A stretch of DNA of 64,000 nucleotides from Morchella semilibera (GCA_009192285.1 WBVU01000008.1:868001-932000); one strand, 5' to 3'. Counted from the stretch's first letter, positions 1 to 11,898 are shown. Notes: generated by a model not told the origin, from the letters alone. A program made the numbers and translations.

Positions 1-155
1 AAAGGGCCTAGTATGAGAAGAATACCATATATATATTAACCTCCTTTATCACCTCTACCTCTCTCCGTAGATCCTCCTCGGCAAACACCCCTGGCCCCAC
101 TCAGAAGGACTTCATAAGAGAACCCTATCTCGAACGAACGAGAATCCCCCTTGAT

Positions 156-878
156 ATGGCGTCTGAGTCCCCGTTCAGCAGAAAGGCTATAGAGGAAAGT
201 TTGCACTGTCCTATCCCAAAGAAAAGTCTTGCAATAGGTCCGTATTCCATGGTCGCCATGATATTACCATGCTTAACATCTTTACCAAAGTACTAACGAT
301 ACCTCCGACACTCCATAGTAACATGTATGGATGCCTGGATTCATGCCGCTGATGCGTTTGATATTGAGCTCGGTGATGCACATGTGATCCGTAACGCCGG
401 AGGAAGCGCAAAGGAGGCCTTAAGGAGTCTCATTGTCTCACAGCAGTTTCTAGATACCCATGTGATTATGGTAGTCAAGCATACAAGTAAGCAAGACTCT
501 TGTCCTCCAAAACTTTGGTAGAGCCTCATGGGAAGTCCGTATGAAACATAGCAAAACTTGCTGACTCGGCTACCTTGAATAGAATGTGGCATGGTTGGAC
601 TCACCAATGAGAAGGCACGGGAGGTGGTCAGAAAAAACCTCAACGCATCCGCTGACCATATTGACTTTCTGGGGATCGAAGAGTAGGTTTTGCTACCCGG
701 CCAGTTTGATGTGCAGTTTCAACAAACCCTAATGCCTACTAGATTGGTGAAGTCGGTAAAGGAGGATGTCGCCTGGCTCAAGGAAAGTCCTCTCATCGAT
801 AAGAGGTCGAAAGATAAAATCAAGGGCTATATTTTCCACGTCGAAACGAATCCAAGAAAGCTGGTCCCTGTGGATTAG
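156..878 (+). CDS. beta-class carbonic anhydrase, four exons
   Basis: Exons read by hand: 156-237, 319-486, 583-682 and 743-878; introns 238-318, 487-582 and 683-742, all GT-AG. The first intron has a perfect TACTAAC branch site at 291-297. Phases agree throughout, giving 161 residues. The family interconverts CO2 and bicarbonate using one zinc, usually in cytosol or mitochondria. Zinc ligands are visible as Cys30 (TCMDAW), His82 and Cys85 (KHTKCGM), and the hallmark GDAHVIRNAGG is at 46-56. The length fits the short single-domain fungal/bacterial subtype whose signature is CMDAR. Odd point: the arginine of the usual Asp-Arg dyad is Trp34 (TGG, one C-to-T step from CGG), so activity may be reduced or lost. 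The ATG at 156 was chosen because it opens the frame into the conserved PIPKKSLAI stretch that leads to the zinc cysteine. The first donor (GTCCGT) is weak, so exon 1 is the least certain part. Confidence 0.85.
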
Positions 879-1771
879 TCTATGACAACCAGGCTTCATC
901 CTCGATAGCAGGGTACAGGCTCGTCCGACGGATATCTATGTGCTGTGTTCCGACCTTGATGGTCACATATGGCCGTGTATATGCTACCTCTTTGCTTTTC
1001 GGGATGTATCTCAGTTGCTGCGATTCCTTTTCCATTCAGATTTCTGTATACATTGATCGACTTTTAAGAGAATATTGAGCATCAAATTTGGCAAATTGGT
1101 TAGTCATTCATGAAGGGAAGGGTGAAAGACCCCTGGCATTTTGTTTATTTTCCAACTTGATGTTTCAGAGCTTGGCTATAAGACTATACAAACACTACGG
1201 GAAAGGAAGTGTTTCATGAATGGATGCTGGTCGGCAATGAGGCCTGATAGCACCATATTTGTTTTCTGGCCTGAATTTGACAGAAATCCTTTGGAGAATG
1301 GTTCTCAGTAGATACCTGAGTAAGACCTCAGGGCCCTTTCATATCCATACATATGCTGGTAACACAAAGATATCATATTTCTTCCGCTCTCACGAAATAT
1401 CATAATACCCAGCTTTATCAGGGTACGCGCTAGCCCATACTTCAGTAAGGCTGTATATTGTTCAGTTAGGGCATTTCCAGCCCTGGCCGGTGTCTGGATT
1501 ACACACCTGTTATACTAGGCCTACAACCTTACATAGACAGTATCTGAGTACCGGATGATGATATACCCGGCCCCAAAACTGAAAATTGGCTATCTCAGAC
1601 CAGGCATTACTTACTTGAACGGTGCAGATTATATCATGTCTGCTTATAGCGATTAATCTCATATGCAGAGCCGATCTTTCGAGTAATGGCGATAATAGAG
1701 CTAGAGGCTTTGGGTTAGCCCGTACTCTCCATTTCCAAAGCGAAAGGGAACTCTTGCATATCCCATAACAG
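879..1771. other. intergenic, no gene seen
   Basis: No coding pattern, RNA gene or repeat was recognised between the carbonic anhydrase stop and the pyrimidine-rich stretch near 1.8 kb. Confidence 0.5.
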
Positions 1772-1847
1772 GTGATTCATTCCGGTGTGCACAGCACCGC
1801 GCACCGACCCCGCTTCACCACCTCCCACCCCCGACCCCCCCTAAACT

Positions 1848-1856
1848 ATAAAAGGC
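1848..1856 (+). promoter_or_regulatory. TATA-like box with CT-rich downstream tract
   Basis: CTATAAAAGG is followed by about 100 bases of C/T/A-rich sequence, as in many fungal core promoters. No convincing coding exon follows: the first ATGs downstream (near 1996-2008) run into stops within a few codons. It may be the promoter of a lost or non-coding transcript. Confidence 0.3.
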
Positions 1857-2578
1857 ACTCACTCCCTCACCGCCGATACCCACAAACAGCACCACCACCT
1901 CACCCTCACCCCCGCGACTCTGAGGAGGTGCATCTAGCTCCTGCATCCAACGGAATCCCGCCCTCTACTCCCCCGTATCCGCACTCTTACCCCACATGAT
2001 AAGTGACATGCATTCGGCCCTTGGAAAATGAGGACAAGGGTTAGGGTTAAAGGTGTTCATAGAGGGTGATCTGCGGCTACATCTGTCGTTCTGGAGTGGG
2101 TCCATGGGTTCTGCACGTGCGGGGAGTAGATTAGGGTCTGTATATAGAATATATATGGAGGCCCTTTGTTGTGCCCGTACTTGTGGGGCTGCTTATGGCA
2201 ATTTGCGACGAGGTATAAATACTACTGGCTCGAGCATAGTGCGATTATTTGGTACGTGGGGTCGATAGTAAGAAATCCAAACTACTGCCGTTAATCACTG
2301 GAGGGCCCACCCTACTGAGGTGGGAAAATTGATTTGGGTATATAACCCTAACCCTGCTCTTCTGTGTGCTGATCCTCTGCTCCTTCAGTCGCGGAATATC
2401 GTGTTAAGGATTCATATATATATTCTTTCTCAACGCGCGGACAGGACATTTTTCTTGTCGGTACTTAGGCATGAGAGATTAACCAGAAGTAATATCATTC
2501 CCGTAGAAAGGTACACAACATCCTGTCAATCCCCCCCCCCCTTTGCCGCCCCGGACTAAACACCACTGTCCACCCGCA

Positions 2579-3587
2579 CTACTCCGCTTTCAGAAATCCC
2601 CCATCATCAAACAGCCCCCGATACCTCGCCAGCTCCACCATCGTCTCCAGCACCGTCCCCCGCCAGTAGTCCGCGTAATTCCCATGCGCGTAATAGTACA
2701 TCGCAAAGTTCTTCCCCCTTTTCAGAGTAGATTCGTTCTGCAGCGTGCTATCATTAATCACCGGCAGATCCGCGTATGCACCCCGATCCTCCAGCCGCAG
2801 CCCCAGCGCCGCCAGACTGGAAAAAATGGTGTCGGCGTCAGGCACGGCAAAGGCACCGCCTCGGGGGAAAGCGGCGTGTAGCTTGCGCCGCAGGAGGCAG
2901 TCGAGCTCGGCTAGTGCGGAGGCGGGGAGGTTGTCAACATCCACCATGTGTGTACGTCCGAGCCGGCCGTGCCAGTTAGTCCTGATGATCTGTTGGAATA
3001 CCTCGTGTGAGGCGGCACCGCGCCCGGAGGCGATGGTGCGTGGGTGGTTTGGATGGGAGCATGGAATGGGGGTATCCGTGGTTGTGGGAGTGGGTGGAGT
3101 TGGGGTAGTCTGGCCTGTGCCGTGTGGATGAGTGGAGGGAGTCGGGGTGGTCGGAGTGGTTGTTGAAGGCGTGGGGGTGGGGGTCGAGGTGGTGGTGGTT
3201 GTAGGAGTGGAAGGTGCGTGCTCGGCTTGAAGACGAGCAACTGTGGCAGCAAGATGGGTATTAACACTATTGGTAGATTTGAGCTCGGCCTGGAGACTGT
3301 TGACCATGGACTGGAGGGCGGCGACATCGGTGGGGAGGGATGAACCGGGGGCTGTGACAGGCTGGGGAGTGGTTTCTATAGGTTGGCCGGAAATAGAAGC
3401 CGGGGTGTAGGAGCTCTTGCTCCGGCGCACAAAGTGTGTTTTTCTAGCTATGGGCGGGGTTAGGACGTGGTTTTGGGGTCTGGAACAAGGAGATCTCGAG
3501 AAGGGGTGCGGACTCACCGCTAGGCCATTCTAGTTCAAACTCCATAGGGCCCGCGCCCTCTGGCCAGTTACCCGGGGGCGTAGTCAT
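2579..3587 (-). CDS. uncharacterised coiled-coil protein, two exons
   Basis: Exon 1 is 3587-3518 and exon 2 is 3447-2579. The 70-nt intron has donor GTGAGT and acceptor CATAG, with a CTAAC branch-like site. The predicted protein has 312 residues. In order: a short acidic start (MTTPPGNWPEGAGPMEFELE), a low-complexity stretch, a predicted coiled coil at about 64-100 (AALQSMVNSLQAELKSTN), a Thr/Pro-rich linker at about 101-150, and a globular C-terminal region at about 160-312 with many aromatic and charged residues (for example NFAMYYYAHGNYADYWRG). The splice junction keeps the frame, and an ATG sits at the start of exon 1, so the gene looks real. I recognise no family. The layout of a proline-rich linker between a coiled coil and a compact end domain resembles fungal lineage-specific nuclear or signalling proteins, but function is unknown. 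Confidence 0.7.
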
Positions 3588-3785
3588 GTTCGAAGGGTTT
3601 TGAGGAGCTGGAAGAAAGGCGGACAAATGCCAGTTTATGTTCAGGGTGGAAGGTTTTTCTTGGGGAGGGGAAGTCGGGGGGGGTTGAGGATTCAGTCTTT
3701 GGATTGGGTGCCTGATCATGATTTCCTGATTTCCTTTCATTGTATGTAGCCCGAACATAGCCGAGGGTAGCACAAGACCGCGACA

Positions 3786-3842
3786 CAGTTAATCACTCGA
3801 ATCTGCCACGGCCTTGGACAAACGAGTGATATATTGTGATTA
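3786..3842. repeat. short inverted repeat, ATCACTCG family
   Basis: ATCACTCG and its inverse CGAGTGAT flank about 28 bases. The right side continues as ATATTGTGATT, close to the right side of the second copy near 7750. Probably a tiny non-autonomous palindromic element. Confidence 0.35.
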
Positions 3843-5565
3843 GAAGTCCAGTTATTGTTCGTCCATACACAACCACACGTACTGAGGGTATCGAGCACTT
3901 CTCAAATCCTCTTTAATAGTACATTCTGAATTAAAGAGCCGGATATAATTGATGATGTAAACAAAAAAAAATTCAATTCCGGGATTCAAGCCCTAACCCT
4001 TGTTACAAACCCTGGTCTACAAAACCCGTGAAGCTATCATAGGGGGTCTAAGTAGGACTTAGAATTAGACCAGGGGTTTCGTCGCCTTTGGCCAAAGGTA
4101 TTAGAATTTAGGTATTGTTCGGTAATCTAGGATAGGGTCTGGAGTAATTCCAAACAGCTGACTTGGAGTGTGGAATGCGTAGGAACATATTCATTCAGAG
4201 GTTTCGGGTTTCACGCCCCCTAATCCCGGTTCCTCTGGCGATTTATTAAAATTCACTCTGATATCTGGCTATGTCGCTTTCCCGGGCGTATACGCACGGT
4301 GCAAGGGGGTGATGGAGGGTTGCTCTATCAAAAATGCTTCAAGGCCCAACAGTTAATATGAGGTGCTTATGGCCTTTGGATATCTAGTGCATGCACCTGC
4401 AGTATTGTTAAAGGCTTTTAAAATGAACGTATTGATGATGGGCTTAAGGGAGAGCACTTAAACCCTGTTCTAAGATACCCCGCCTCAGTTGCCAACGTAC
4501 CTCTAGTATTGCCACGTATACTACCTCCAGACCTTTTAATTACAGAGTCAACTCCCTGTTTCCTAGCACATTGACATGTCTATGTCTACTCGCTCCCTTG
4601 TAACAAGTTGTACATTCTCGAATTCACCCTTGAGTGCTAGATAGACTCTCGAGTCTAAGCAAGGGCAAAACTACGAATGTTAGTGTACATACAGTAGTGG
4701 CATGTCGAGGGGATCCCAGGAAGTCTTGATGCGGGGTATCTGGCAGGATATTTTGTTGTGGCCAGCCATGTTCACAGTTTCAACCAGGTGGGCGTCACCA
4801 TGGCCTCCCCTTACTTCACCAATGTCCTCGGTTATCTTTACCTGGCTAGTTAATAATACCTAACCAATACGAAGCAGGGCGTAATAACGTGTGGGTTAGG
4901 GTTGTTTCGCGGGGAAAGTGGCGGTAAGGATGGTTAACGTTCTGTGGGCACATATGAGAACCCTAACCCTGACGGTAAATTTGTTTACTTAGCCCGTAGA
5001 TGATAGATGGAGGTGGAATATGAATAAGGTTAGCAGATGTCTCATATGAACTCAACGCTGGGGGAACGACTAGACTCATCGAGCGAAGGTTCACAAACCT
5101 TTGGTGGTTGGGACAATGGCATTCACCATAAATTACATGTAGTTATATGTATGCGCGTCAGGTCGTCTCGCTTTTACTTTTAAAGCCTTTAGGTAGGTTA
5201 TCAGAAGACATAGTGGTGGGTACGGGGGTACTGGGGTGAGTAACGTGTCTGGTCGGATTTTTCTTTCTGACTTTCAAAGGCTTAAGCCCAGAATTCGGCC
5301 TCCGGCGGATTTCCAAACCTACAGGTTACGTGGGTTGGGTGCTAGGAGATTGCGGTATTTGTGTACAGCTTATCTACCCCTCCACAGGTGGTGGAACAAG
5401 GTCTTTCTTTATATAGCAAGGAGAAGATGCCCTCCCTTGGTGGGGTGAACTGTGGGTGCGTGGGACCGCTTTTCCTTGGCGACTATGACGAGCCCTAACC
5501 TAGCCCTAGCCCACTTCTCCCCACACTACCGAGGGTATTTGGTCGCAGAGAGCAAACATTTTTCT

Positions 5566-5717
5566 TCAACGCCATCAGAGGGTGGACCTCTTCAACCCAA
5601 TTTTCTATAAACCAACTTTACGACTACAACCACCATCACCATCAACGCCATCAGAGGATGGACCTCTTCAACCCAATTATCTATAAACCCACTTTACGAT
5701 CACAATCACCACCACCA
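5566..5717 (+). repeat. 76-bp tandem duplication containing CTATAAA
   Basis: Two adjacent copies (about 5566-5641 and 5642-5717) share GCCATCAGAGG, TGGACCTCTTCAACCCAATT, CTATAAACC and CACTTTACGA with a few substitutions. Each copy carries a CTATAAA box. A GTAAGT donor-like sequence follows at about 5731. The period is not a multiple of three, so it is not a peptide repeat. Confidence 0.75.
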
Positions 5718-5948
5718 CCTCAACGGATTAGGTAAGTAGAAAAATAGCCATCACCACCTCACTCCGTCTCACGTTCATCAAATTAAACAGAGAGCTTTTA
5801 GTTCTGTGCCTGGTCCTCTTGCCGTTGACTCCACCGGCGGCGGTCTTTTGCTTGTCCACCCCAGGTGCGCTTACCCTCTTAGATTCCTCCTGAAGTTTAT
5901 GGGAAAGGGGGTCGCACGTCCGAGGCAGCAATGCTCTTTTACGGGTAA

Positions 5949-5964
5949 CTAACCCTAACCCTAA
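5949..5964 (-). repeat. interstitial TTAGGG-type motif
   Basis: Reads CTAACCCTAACCCTAA, the longest of the scattered telomere-like motifs in the left part. Confidence 0.7.
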
Positions 5965-7745
5965 TTTACTAACCCCAACTTACCCGTAATCAGTACCTAC
6001 ATGTAGCTTGTCCCTTTCTTTCGTCCTCTCCCCTCTTGCACTTCATGTCTTCCATGGGGTGGCCACCCATTCGCCCCACCCATCAAAGGGCAGCGATGAC
6101 GAGAAGGATAACGACAGAAAGGTACGATAGATAACTACGACAGAGACATAAGGATTTGCGCCAAGCTGAGCTCCGCCCACTTCTAGCGGCGCTGTGCCCC
6201 CCCCCCCGGCTGTCCACCGTGCCAACCCCACCCCCCTCGCCCGGACCGCACCCAGCAAGCCGCCGGCTGCAGCTCTTGCCTAATGAGGCTGTTGCTATGC
6301 AGCACTCGGATATCGAGATCAGTCCTTCTAACAGACAATAGGAGAATGCAGATTGTTATTTATAGGTATCCCTTTCAGGCCTTTGTTCAAATTATTCTCT
6401 TTTGACATAATTCGAGATCGGGTTATAGCCGGTGTTAATGAAGGCTCCCTTATGCTACAGCTTGGTTGGCCAAGCCAAGACTGTCCAAACTAAGCGCAGA
6501 CCACAAACTAAGCGCAGACCACAAGCAGCTATTGCCGACATCTAAGTCACCGACGACAGACGACCTTCGCAATAAGTCAACTCGATGCAACCTTCCTGCA
6601 CCGACTCGTCACGACTTCACAAAAACCTCAGGAATGTCGCAAGCCTAATAAAGGGCTGAACGCCAATACCAAAAAATAACTGGAAAAAGAACGAGAGGAA
6701 AAAGAAAAAAACATTCCGGAAGTCACTTCCCAAAACCATAACCCCCCGCTGGGAGCCCCGCGCCTTTGCTCAACCAGCAACCTTTACCGGGAGTCCTTTA
6801 TACCACATTTTGTTATGGGGAAAAACCAAACATGTACCGAGACATGACTTGAGACCCAATAACTAATCCTGTGTTGACTTGTCTAATTGCCCTCCGGGTC
6901 TCGTCTTGTGTTGTCAAGGCCTCGGGACCATATTTCGTGGCCGCTTGTGTTGTGCCCGTCGATAGATGCATGTTTGAGGCATAATATGTGACCAGCGCTC
7001 GCTTAAGTCGAGCCGACAATATATCAGGCTGGTGGAGGCGCCGCCTGTGGAAAATCGTACTTAGTATGTTTCCGCCTGTTAAACCTAGGTCACGCTATCT
7101 CGCTTTTTAGATCTTCCAGAGGCCAAAAAGCGGTTGGTTTCTACGGACACTTACGGTTGAGCTTACGCATTCCGCCGCGTAGCATTTCCCAGAAATGTAA
7201 CCTTGGATCAATAATCAGTGGGGTCCCACCGCGTCCGATAACAGCAGTAGGGTTACACAAGGTCACAGAGTGCGCCATATCTATACGCTGCAGGGCATGA
7301 TTCTGGATGTTGGATACCAAGGGTACAGCAGCTACACGCCGGCAGCAGGATACACAAGCTATGAGATTCTGGCTTTCTTTTCAATACTTGCGTCTGACAT
7401 AGCCGAAGGCATAAGAAATCGAGAGACGGGATCGCCGGAGTCAGCCCAGCTATCTATAACCGACGTTTCCGGTGTCCGCTTGTAACCACAAGTGATGGGG
7501 TAAGGATTCCAGCGGGAGGGTTGGGTTTTCTCCTTTGATCGAGGATTGGGAGGCTCTACGGATCCTATTGGGATACAGATCAGATCGCTACCTAGCGGAT
7601 GTGAGGGTAAGCAGTTCGCCACATTTTCAGTCTTTGGAGAACTTAGATATGCTGTAAAATCTGCACGCTGCCGCTCTACTGGGGTTGAAGAGTTTCTTCT
7701 GCATGTATGCCTTGCATAACAGGCGGTGGCATAGCTCGCCAGCAC

Positions 7746-7828
7746 AGCGGATCACTCGATGGCGCCAGAGCCACCTAACAGGGAAACGTTTTACGGCTGG
7801 TGCCCACGAGTGATATACGGTGATTTTA
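7746..7828. repeat. short inverted repeat, second ATCACTCG copy
   Basis: ATCACTCGATGGCGCC and GGTGCCCACGAGTGAT form about 16-bp imperfect arms. The right flank ATACGGTGATTTT matches the copy near 3.8 kb, which argues for a dispersed family. Confidence 0.45.
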
Positions 7829-9202
7829 CGGGTTTTTATTTACCGGGGTGCTCGGTGCTCCTAGTTTCACTGCCAACACCTCCCACGGTCCCTAATATCT
7901 CATGTATAAAACAGCTAGATTACTATCTTTCGCAGTGACCACCCACTCCCATGATAGCGGACATCGCCTCACCCTATATATATTTATGGACAAAGTAGAG
8001 CCTCGGAGCAACGCTTATATCCAGCCAGTACCGGACAGATTTTGTGGTGTAGGCTTACCCCTACAATACAAGATCAGGCAGTGTACAATATATACCTCGA
8101 AATGGCGAGTTTTTCAGGGTTAGGGTTATCTCGCCCATACCGACGCATTTATTTATACTTCATGTCCCGTACCGCATGTTGAAGGAGTTGATAGTTCACC
8201 TAAAGACTATCCCAGTGTCATACACTATCAGGCGCCACGGGTTGAGGCGCTTATAGCCCCTGCGTCCGGAATGGAATCGGATCGACAGGCAGGTTCGGAC
8301 AAACAGGCGGGTTCCGAACCGGAGCAACAATATGATCGGAACCAGCTATACCGCCCTAGTCACTAGCGGCCGTAAGAAAGAATCTAGTTCGTCAGCGAAA
8401 CAACCAGCTCCACTATCCCTACCGCAAGCACTTATGCAAAATCACAGATCCAAAACCATCAGAGAATTTGCCATAACCCCCGGGCTGCACCCGAGCTATC
8501 AACCAATCAATCGATCAATATCAAAAGAGAATGGTAAAATGGAAACAGCGAGAGCCACATGTACTGGAGTGGTATTTCCAGCAATAGGAGCAGGATTTCT
8601 CACGATAACCAGATCGAGAATAAAGTGGAAAGTAGAGGTCAGGTCCGGAAACAGACTGTGCGCACATGAAGGTCCCCCCTGGATTCATTGCATCTAGAAT
8701 ATGGGTTAGTCCAAGCAAGAAACAGTAGCACAGAGCTCGCAGAACATACCCTCGGAATAACGCTCTTGTATGCAGTCCACAAGACTCTTCCTAGGGCGGT
8801 CAGTGGTTGTAGCGGTATTGATAGTCTTAGTAGTTCTAACACTCTCTGTGGTTTCAACAAGCACAAGCGAACCTTCTCAAGAACCCGGCAGGACCGGGGC
8901 TTGTAGCGCAAGTGTCATCTCCGAAAGGATCTCTGCCATCTAGGCGAACGCAGTACTAGTAGCAATAGTACTATCGATGGTAGTGGAAGAGATGGTAGAG
9001 TAGTGCCATGGAAGTAACAGGGGGAGGGGCCCTGGAGTGGCGCGGGGAGCTTGATCCTCTTTTGTTGAAGGATAGTTGGGGAACGCGGAAGCTTGGTGGT
9101 GGAGGGAAGTTTGGTGGTTCAGGGTTAGGTTTCAGACTAGCGTTAGGGTTAGCAAAACGGTCCCACGCACCCACACTTCTATTTTCTCCCTTTCTCTCTG
9201 CT

Positions 9203-9484
9203 ATGGATAGCCCTTACTATCTATTACCGCCACCACTACCACCACCACTACCACCACCACCTACAACAGCAACACCTTCAGCGCTGCCGCCGGGAGTGAT
9301 CATCCAGATGGAACCACAGCCGTCACCATTGAGCAATCTGGGATTAGTCGCCTACCAGGCAGTTCCAAATGAGCTGGCCGAGAATCCGATGGATAATCAT
9401 TCTAGACTCTCGCAAATGCATGTACCATACCAAGCTTTATTAAACCTCATAATGAAAATGAGATCATGGCCGAAAACCTACTAA
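9203..9484 (+). CDS. small proline-rich hypothetical protein
   Basis: The open frame from the ATG at 9203 encodes 93 residues: a start MDSPYY, a run of Pro/Leu (PPPLPPPLPPPP), and a more ordinary tail with LSNLGLVAYQAVPNELAENP. A TTAGGG-like motif lies about 60 bases upstream, as does a T/C-rich tract (TTTTCTCCCTTTCTCTC) suggestive of a fungal core promoter. No family is recognised and the frame could be chance or a first exon. Confidence 0.3.
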   Translation: MDSPYYLLPPPLPPPLPPPPTTATPSALPPGVIIQMEPQPSPLSNLGLVAYQAVPNELAENPMDNHSRLSQMHVPYQALLNLIMKMRSWPKTY

Positions 9485-10611
9485 GTCTGGTTAACCATAG
9501 TTAAAATGGGGAATTTACCTTCACATCCGCCTATCTTCTACTATCCGAGGCCCAGCACCTTCTTGAGTAGCCGTTGGCCGTATCCCATACTCCTACTGCA
9601 CGGCCCCGCTCTCTGTTGCTGCCCGCGGGCTAGGAGCATATGTAATTACAGGAGCAGAGTGGTATTTTATGTTTAATTAGGTGATTTGTGAAGACGACGA
9701 CATAACATGAGGTTTTGGGTAGAGGTATCCTCCTCCTCCTTAAGGCCTAGGATAGAGGGGTGGATGTGGTCGAACGCCCACATGAGCCCTCTGAATTGTA
9801 ATATTATTACCTTGGGGTGGTGATCGGCCTGGAGTTATTTGTAGCGCTCCCTCGTGCCGTCGCATTTTAGATATGCTTCGTGCTAAATAAACCCCGCACT
9901 AAAGTCGCTACTACGCATGAACTCCTGTCGTGGTCGGGCAGATCAGCGTTACCTTCCTCCTCGGGGGTGAGTTGCGAGAAAGCTTACATAATTGGAATGA
10001 GTGTGATATTTAATGATAGAGGTGGGATTTTGTGTCCTGATTGCGTGTTGTCTCTATACAATGGGATCTTTAGGAGAAGAGGTGGGGGGACATAAAAGGG
10101 TTCCTAGCTTATAGGGACTACCTCATGTACGTAAACCGGGGTGATACCGTATGACTCGGGGTTAGGGTTGGGGTTTCACACGCCTTCAGTTGATGTGTAG
10201 CTTTAGTGTCCGCCTATCGTGTTGTATCCTGAAGCCCCTGTTCTTGTGACGGAGAGTGGTAAATTGCTTTGGTGGCTGGGTGCTTATGTGGACCGAGTGA
10301 TATTCTATGAACTAGCCTGATTATCAGCTCTAACTTTCCAAGACTATTACAAGACGTGATACTCTCCAAGCAAGGCCTAGGTCTATGTAGATAGGTCTTG
10401 GGATGGTGGAGCATTGTGCAGGGCTCCGTGATTCGACCATTATACATGCACATAGTGGTTGCTTCCGGAGGAACCTCCTCCCCGAGATGTCAATGTGCCA
10501 TGGCCATCTCTTCCCGCTAAGGTAGCCTTCTGCGCCTTGTGGATCCCTTCGCTTCTCAATGCAATCATGGCTCCCCCCCCCCCTTACAGGAAACAGCGCT
10601 TCCGGCCCCAC
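9485..10611. other. intergenic, no gene seen
   Basis: No coding region or repeat is recognised apart from one two-unit TTAGGG-type motif near 10158-10169. Confidence 0.5.
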
Positions 10612-10762
10612 TACCGCAAAATCTCAGTTTATTCGGACGGTTGCCAAGAGGACAATTTTGCAGAGGAGCTGAAAAATACCACCCCTTAAAGGAAGAGATC
10701 AGAGCCTTTTACAGCCAGCACCGCTCTTGGCAATCATCCGAATAAACTGAGATTTTGCGGTA
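10612..10762. mobile_element. MITE, TA-flanked, TIR TACCGCAAAATCTCAG
   Basis: Inverted arms of about 37 bp with two mismatches, beginning TACCGCAAAATCTCAG and continuing TTTATTCGGA, end in TA on both sides. The 151-bp length and TA borders fit a non-autonomous Tc1/mariner-type element. No coding capacity. Confidence 0.8.
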
Positions 10763-10800
10763 CTAGTTGCGTTGGTTTTTGGTGGTATGTAGACCCAGTC

Positions 10801-11260
10801 TAGACTTCCGGGAACTTTATCTGATGGCTTCTCAGGCCAAATTGCAACGAGGCACTCAAACCCTTTCTGGTAATCGTGATATAAACAGCGCAATAAATGA
10901 AATAATGATACCAACTGTCATGCGTGCCAAAAACTACCGCCTGGACGTTCTGAGCGTTAGATTGATCATGTTACCATAAAGGGTTTAAGTGCCTTGGATT
11001 GAAAACCGGCCTGACAAGCTATCAGATAGACTGATAACTCGTCAGGCCGCATTTGAAACTGAGATACCTAAACCCTTCCTTTATGGTAGCGTGATGAATT
11101 TAACGCCCAGAATATTCTGGTGGTAGTTTTTGGCATGCGTGACAGTTTGTAACATTGTTTCAATTGATTGCGCTGTTTATATCACGGATTACCTTTCCGG
11201 GTACGTTTAGGTGTCTCGCTGCAATATGGCCTGACGAGTTATCAGATAAAGCTCCGAGTA
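10801..11260. mobile_element. long palindromic (foldback) element, TA-flanked
   Basis: Two arms of roughly 190 bp (10803-10995 and about 11071-11258) are inverted copies. Shared blocks include CTTTATCTGAT, CGTGATATAAACAGCGCAAT, TGCCAAAAACTACC and TACCATAAAGG. The centre holds a further hairpin at about 11014-11051 built from GGCCTGACAAGCTATCAG, a motif that also occurs near the outer ends. Non-coding; mariner-like TA borders suggest a large MITE. Confidence 0.8.
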
Positions 11261-11287
11261 AGTTACGATAACCAAGACATTTGTACA

Positions 11288-11454
11288 TACAGGATGCATA
11301 TCACATATCACTTTTTGCATCAATAGTCGTTAACACTAAATGAAAATGGTATGAGGAATACTGGCGGGGGATATTTCTAAGGATGGGTACTCAAAGTATT
11401 AAGCGGCGTATTCTTAAGCACGGAATTTAAAAACGATATGTGATACATCCTGTA
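11288..11454. mobile_element. MITE, TA-flanked, TIR CAGGATG
   Basis: TACAGGATGCATATCACATATC on the left matches TACAGGATGTATCACATATC on the inverted right arm. The element is 167 bp, non-coding, bounded by TA. Confidence 0.75.
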
Positions 11455-11777
11455 TCAGTTTAGTGTTAGTGGGTGTTGTGGTCAAGGAGAATCTGAACAC
11501 CGTTTCCTGGTAGTAAACATCTCGACCCCCGCTAGCGCGTTATTATGCTCAGGTTCTTCATTTGTTTTAGTGTTGGGGGCTAAGGGATTCTATCGAATAG
11601 AGGCTTTCAGTTGACCAAAGTACATTCTTTCACCTTCGCTTAACAAATACTACCAAGAGACAGACGAAGAAGCCAGGCCTGCGGAGTCTGCAATTTCCTA
11701 TTTCCATTTGGCCCAAAGTCCCTTGTTGGCCAACTGGCAGTATTCGCCAAGCGTCGGTGAAGGACTGTATTGTACTT

Positions 11778-11898
11778 GCTATCCACCATAAGAACCTGAA
11801 AGTGCGAGTGACAAAAACAGGGATAATATGTATGGAGAATTGTCTTGGCCCCATACAATTATTGACACCTGCATTTTCAGGTTCTTATGGTAGATAGC
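11778..11898. mobile_element. MITE, TIR around CCATAAGAACCTGAAA
   Basis: GCTATCCACCATAAGAACCT at the left is mirrored by a right arm ending GGTTCTTATGGTAGATAGC. About 27-bp arms, 121 bp in total; a TA lies within each end. Confidence 0.75.

Larger units (their letters stand above)
3588..9202. other. long intergenic region
   Basis: No supported gene. Open frames here are short, mostly lack an ATG, and show no family resemblance. It holds several two-unit TTAGGG-type motifs (about 3991, 4893, 4959, 5949, 8116), a 76-bp tandem duplication at 5566-5717, a doubled 17-18 bp unit near 6487-6522, and two small related palindromes at about 3790 and 7750. Confidence 0.5.

Noticed and set aside
7359-7745. 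128-codon minus-strand frame
   Set aside because: No ATG start, no family resemblance and no splice support.
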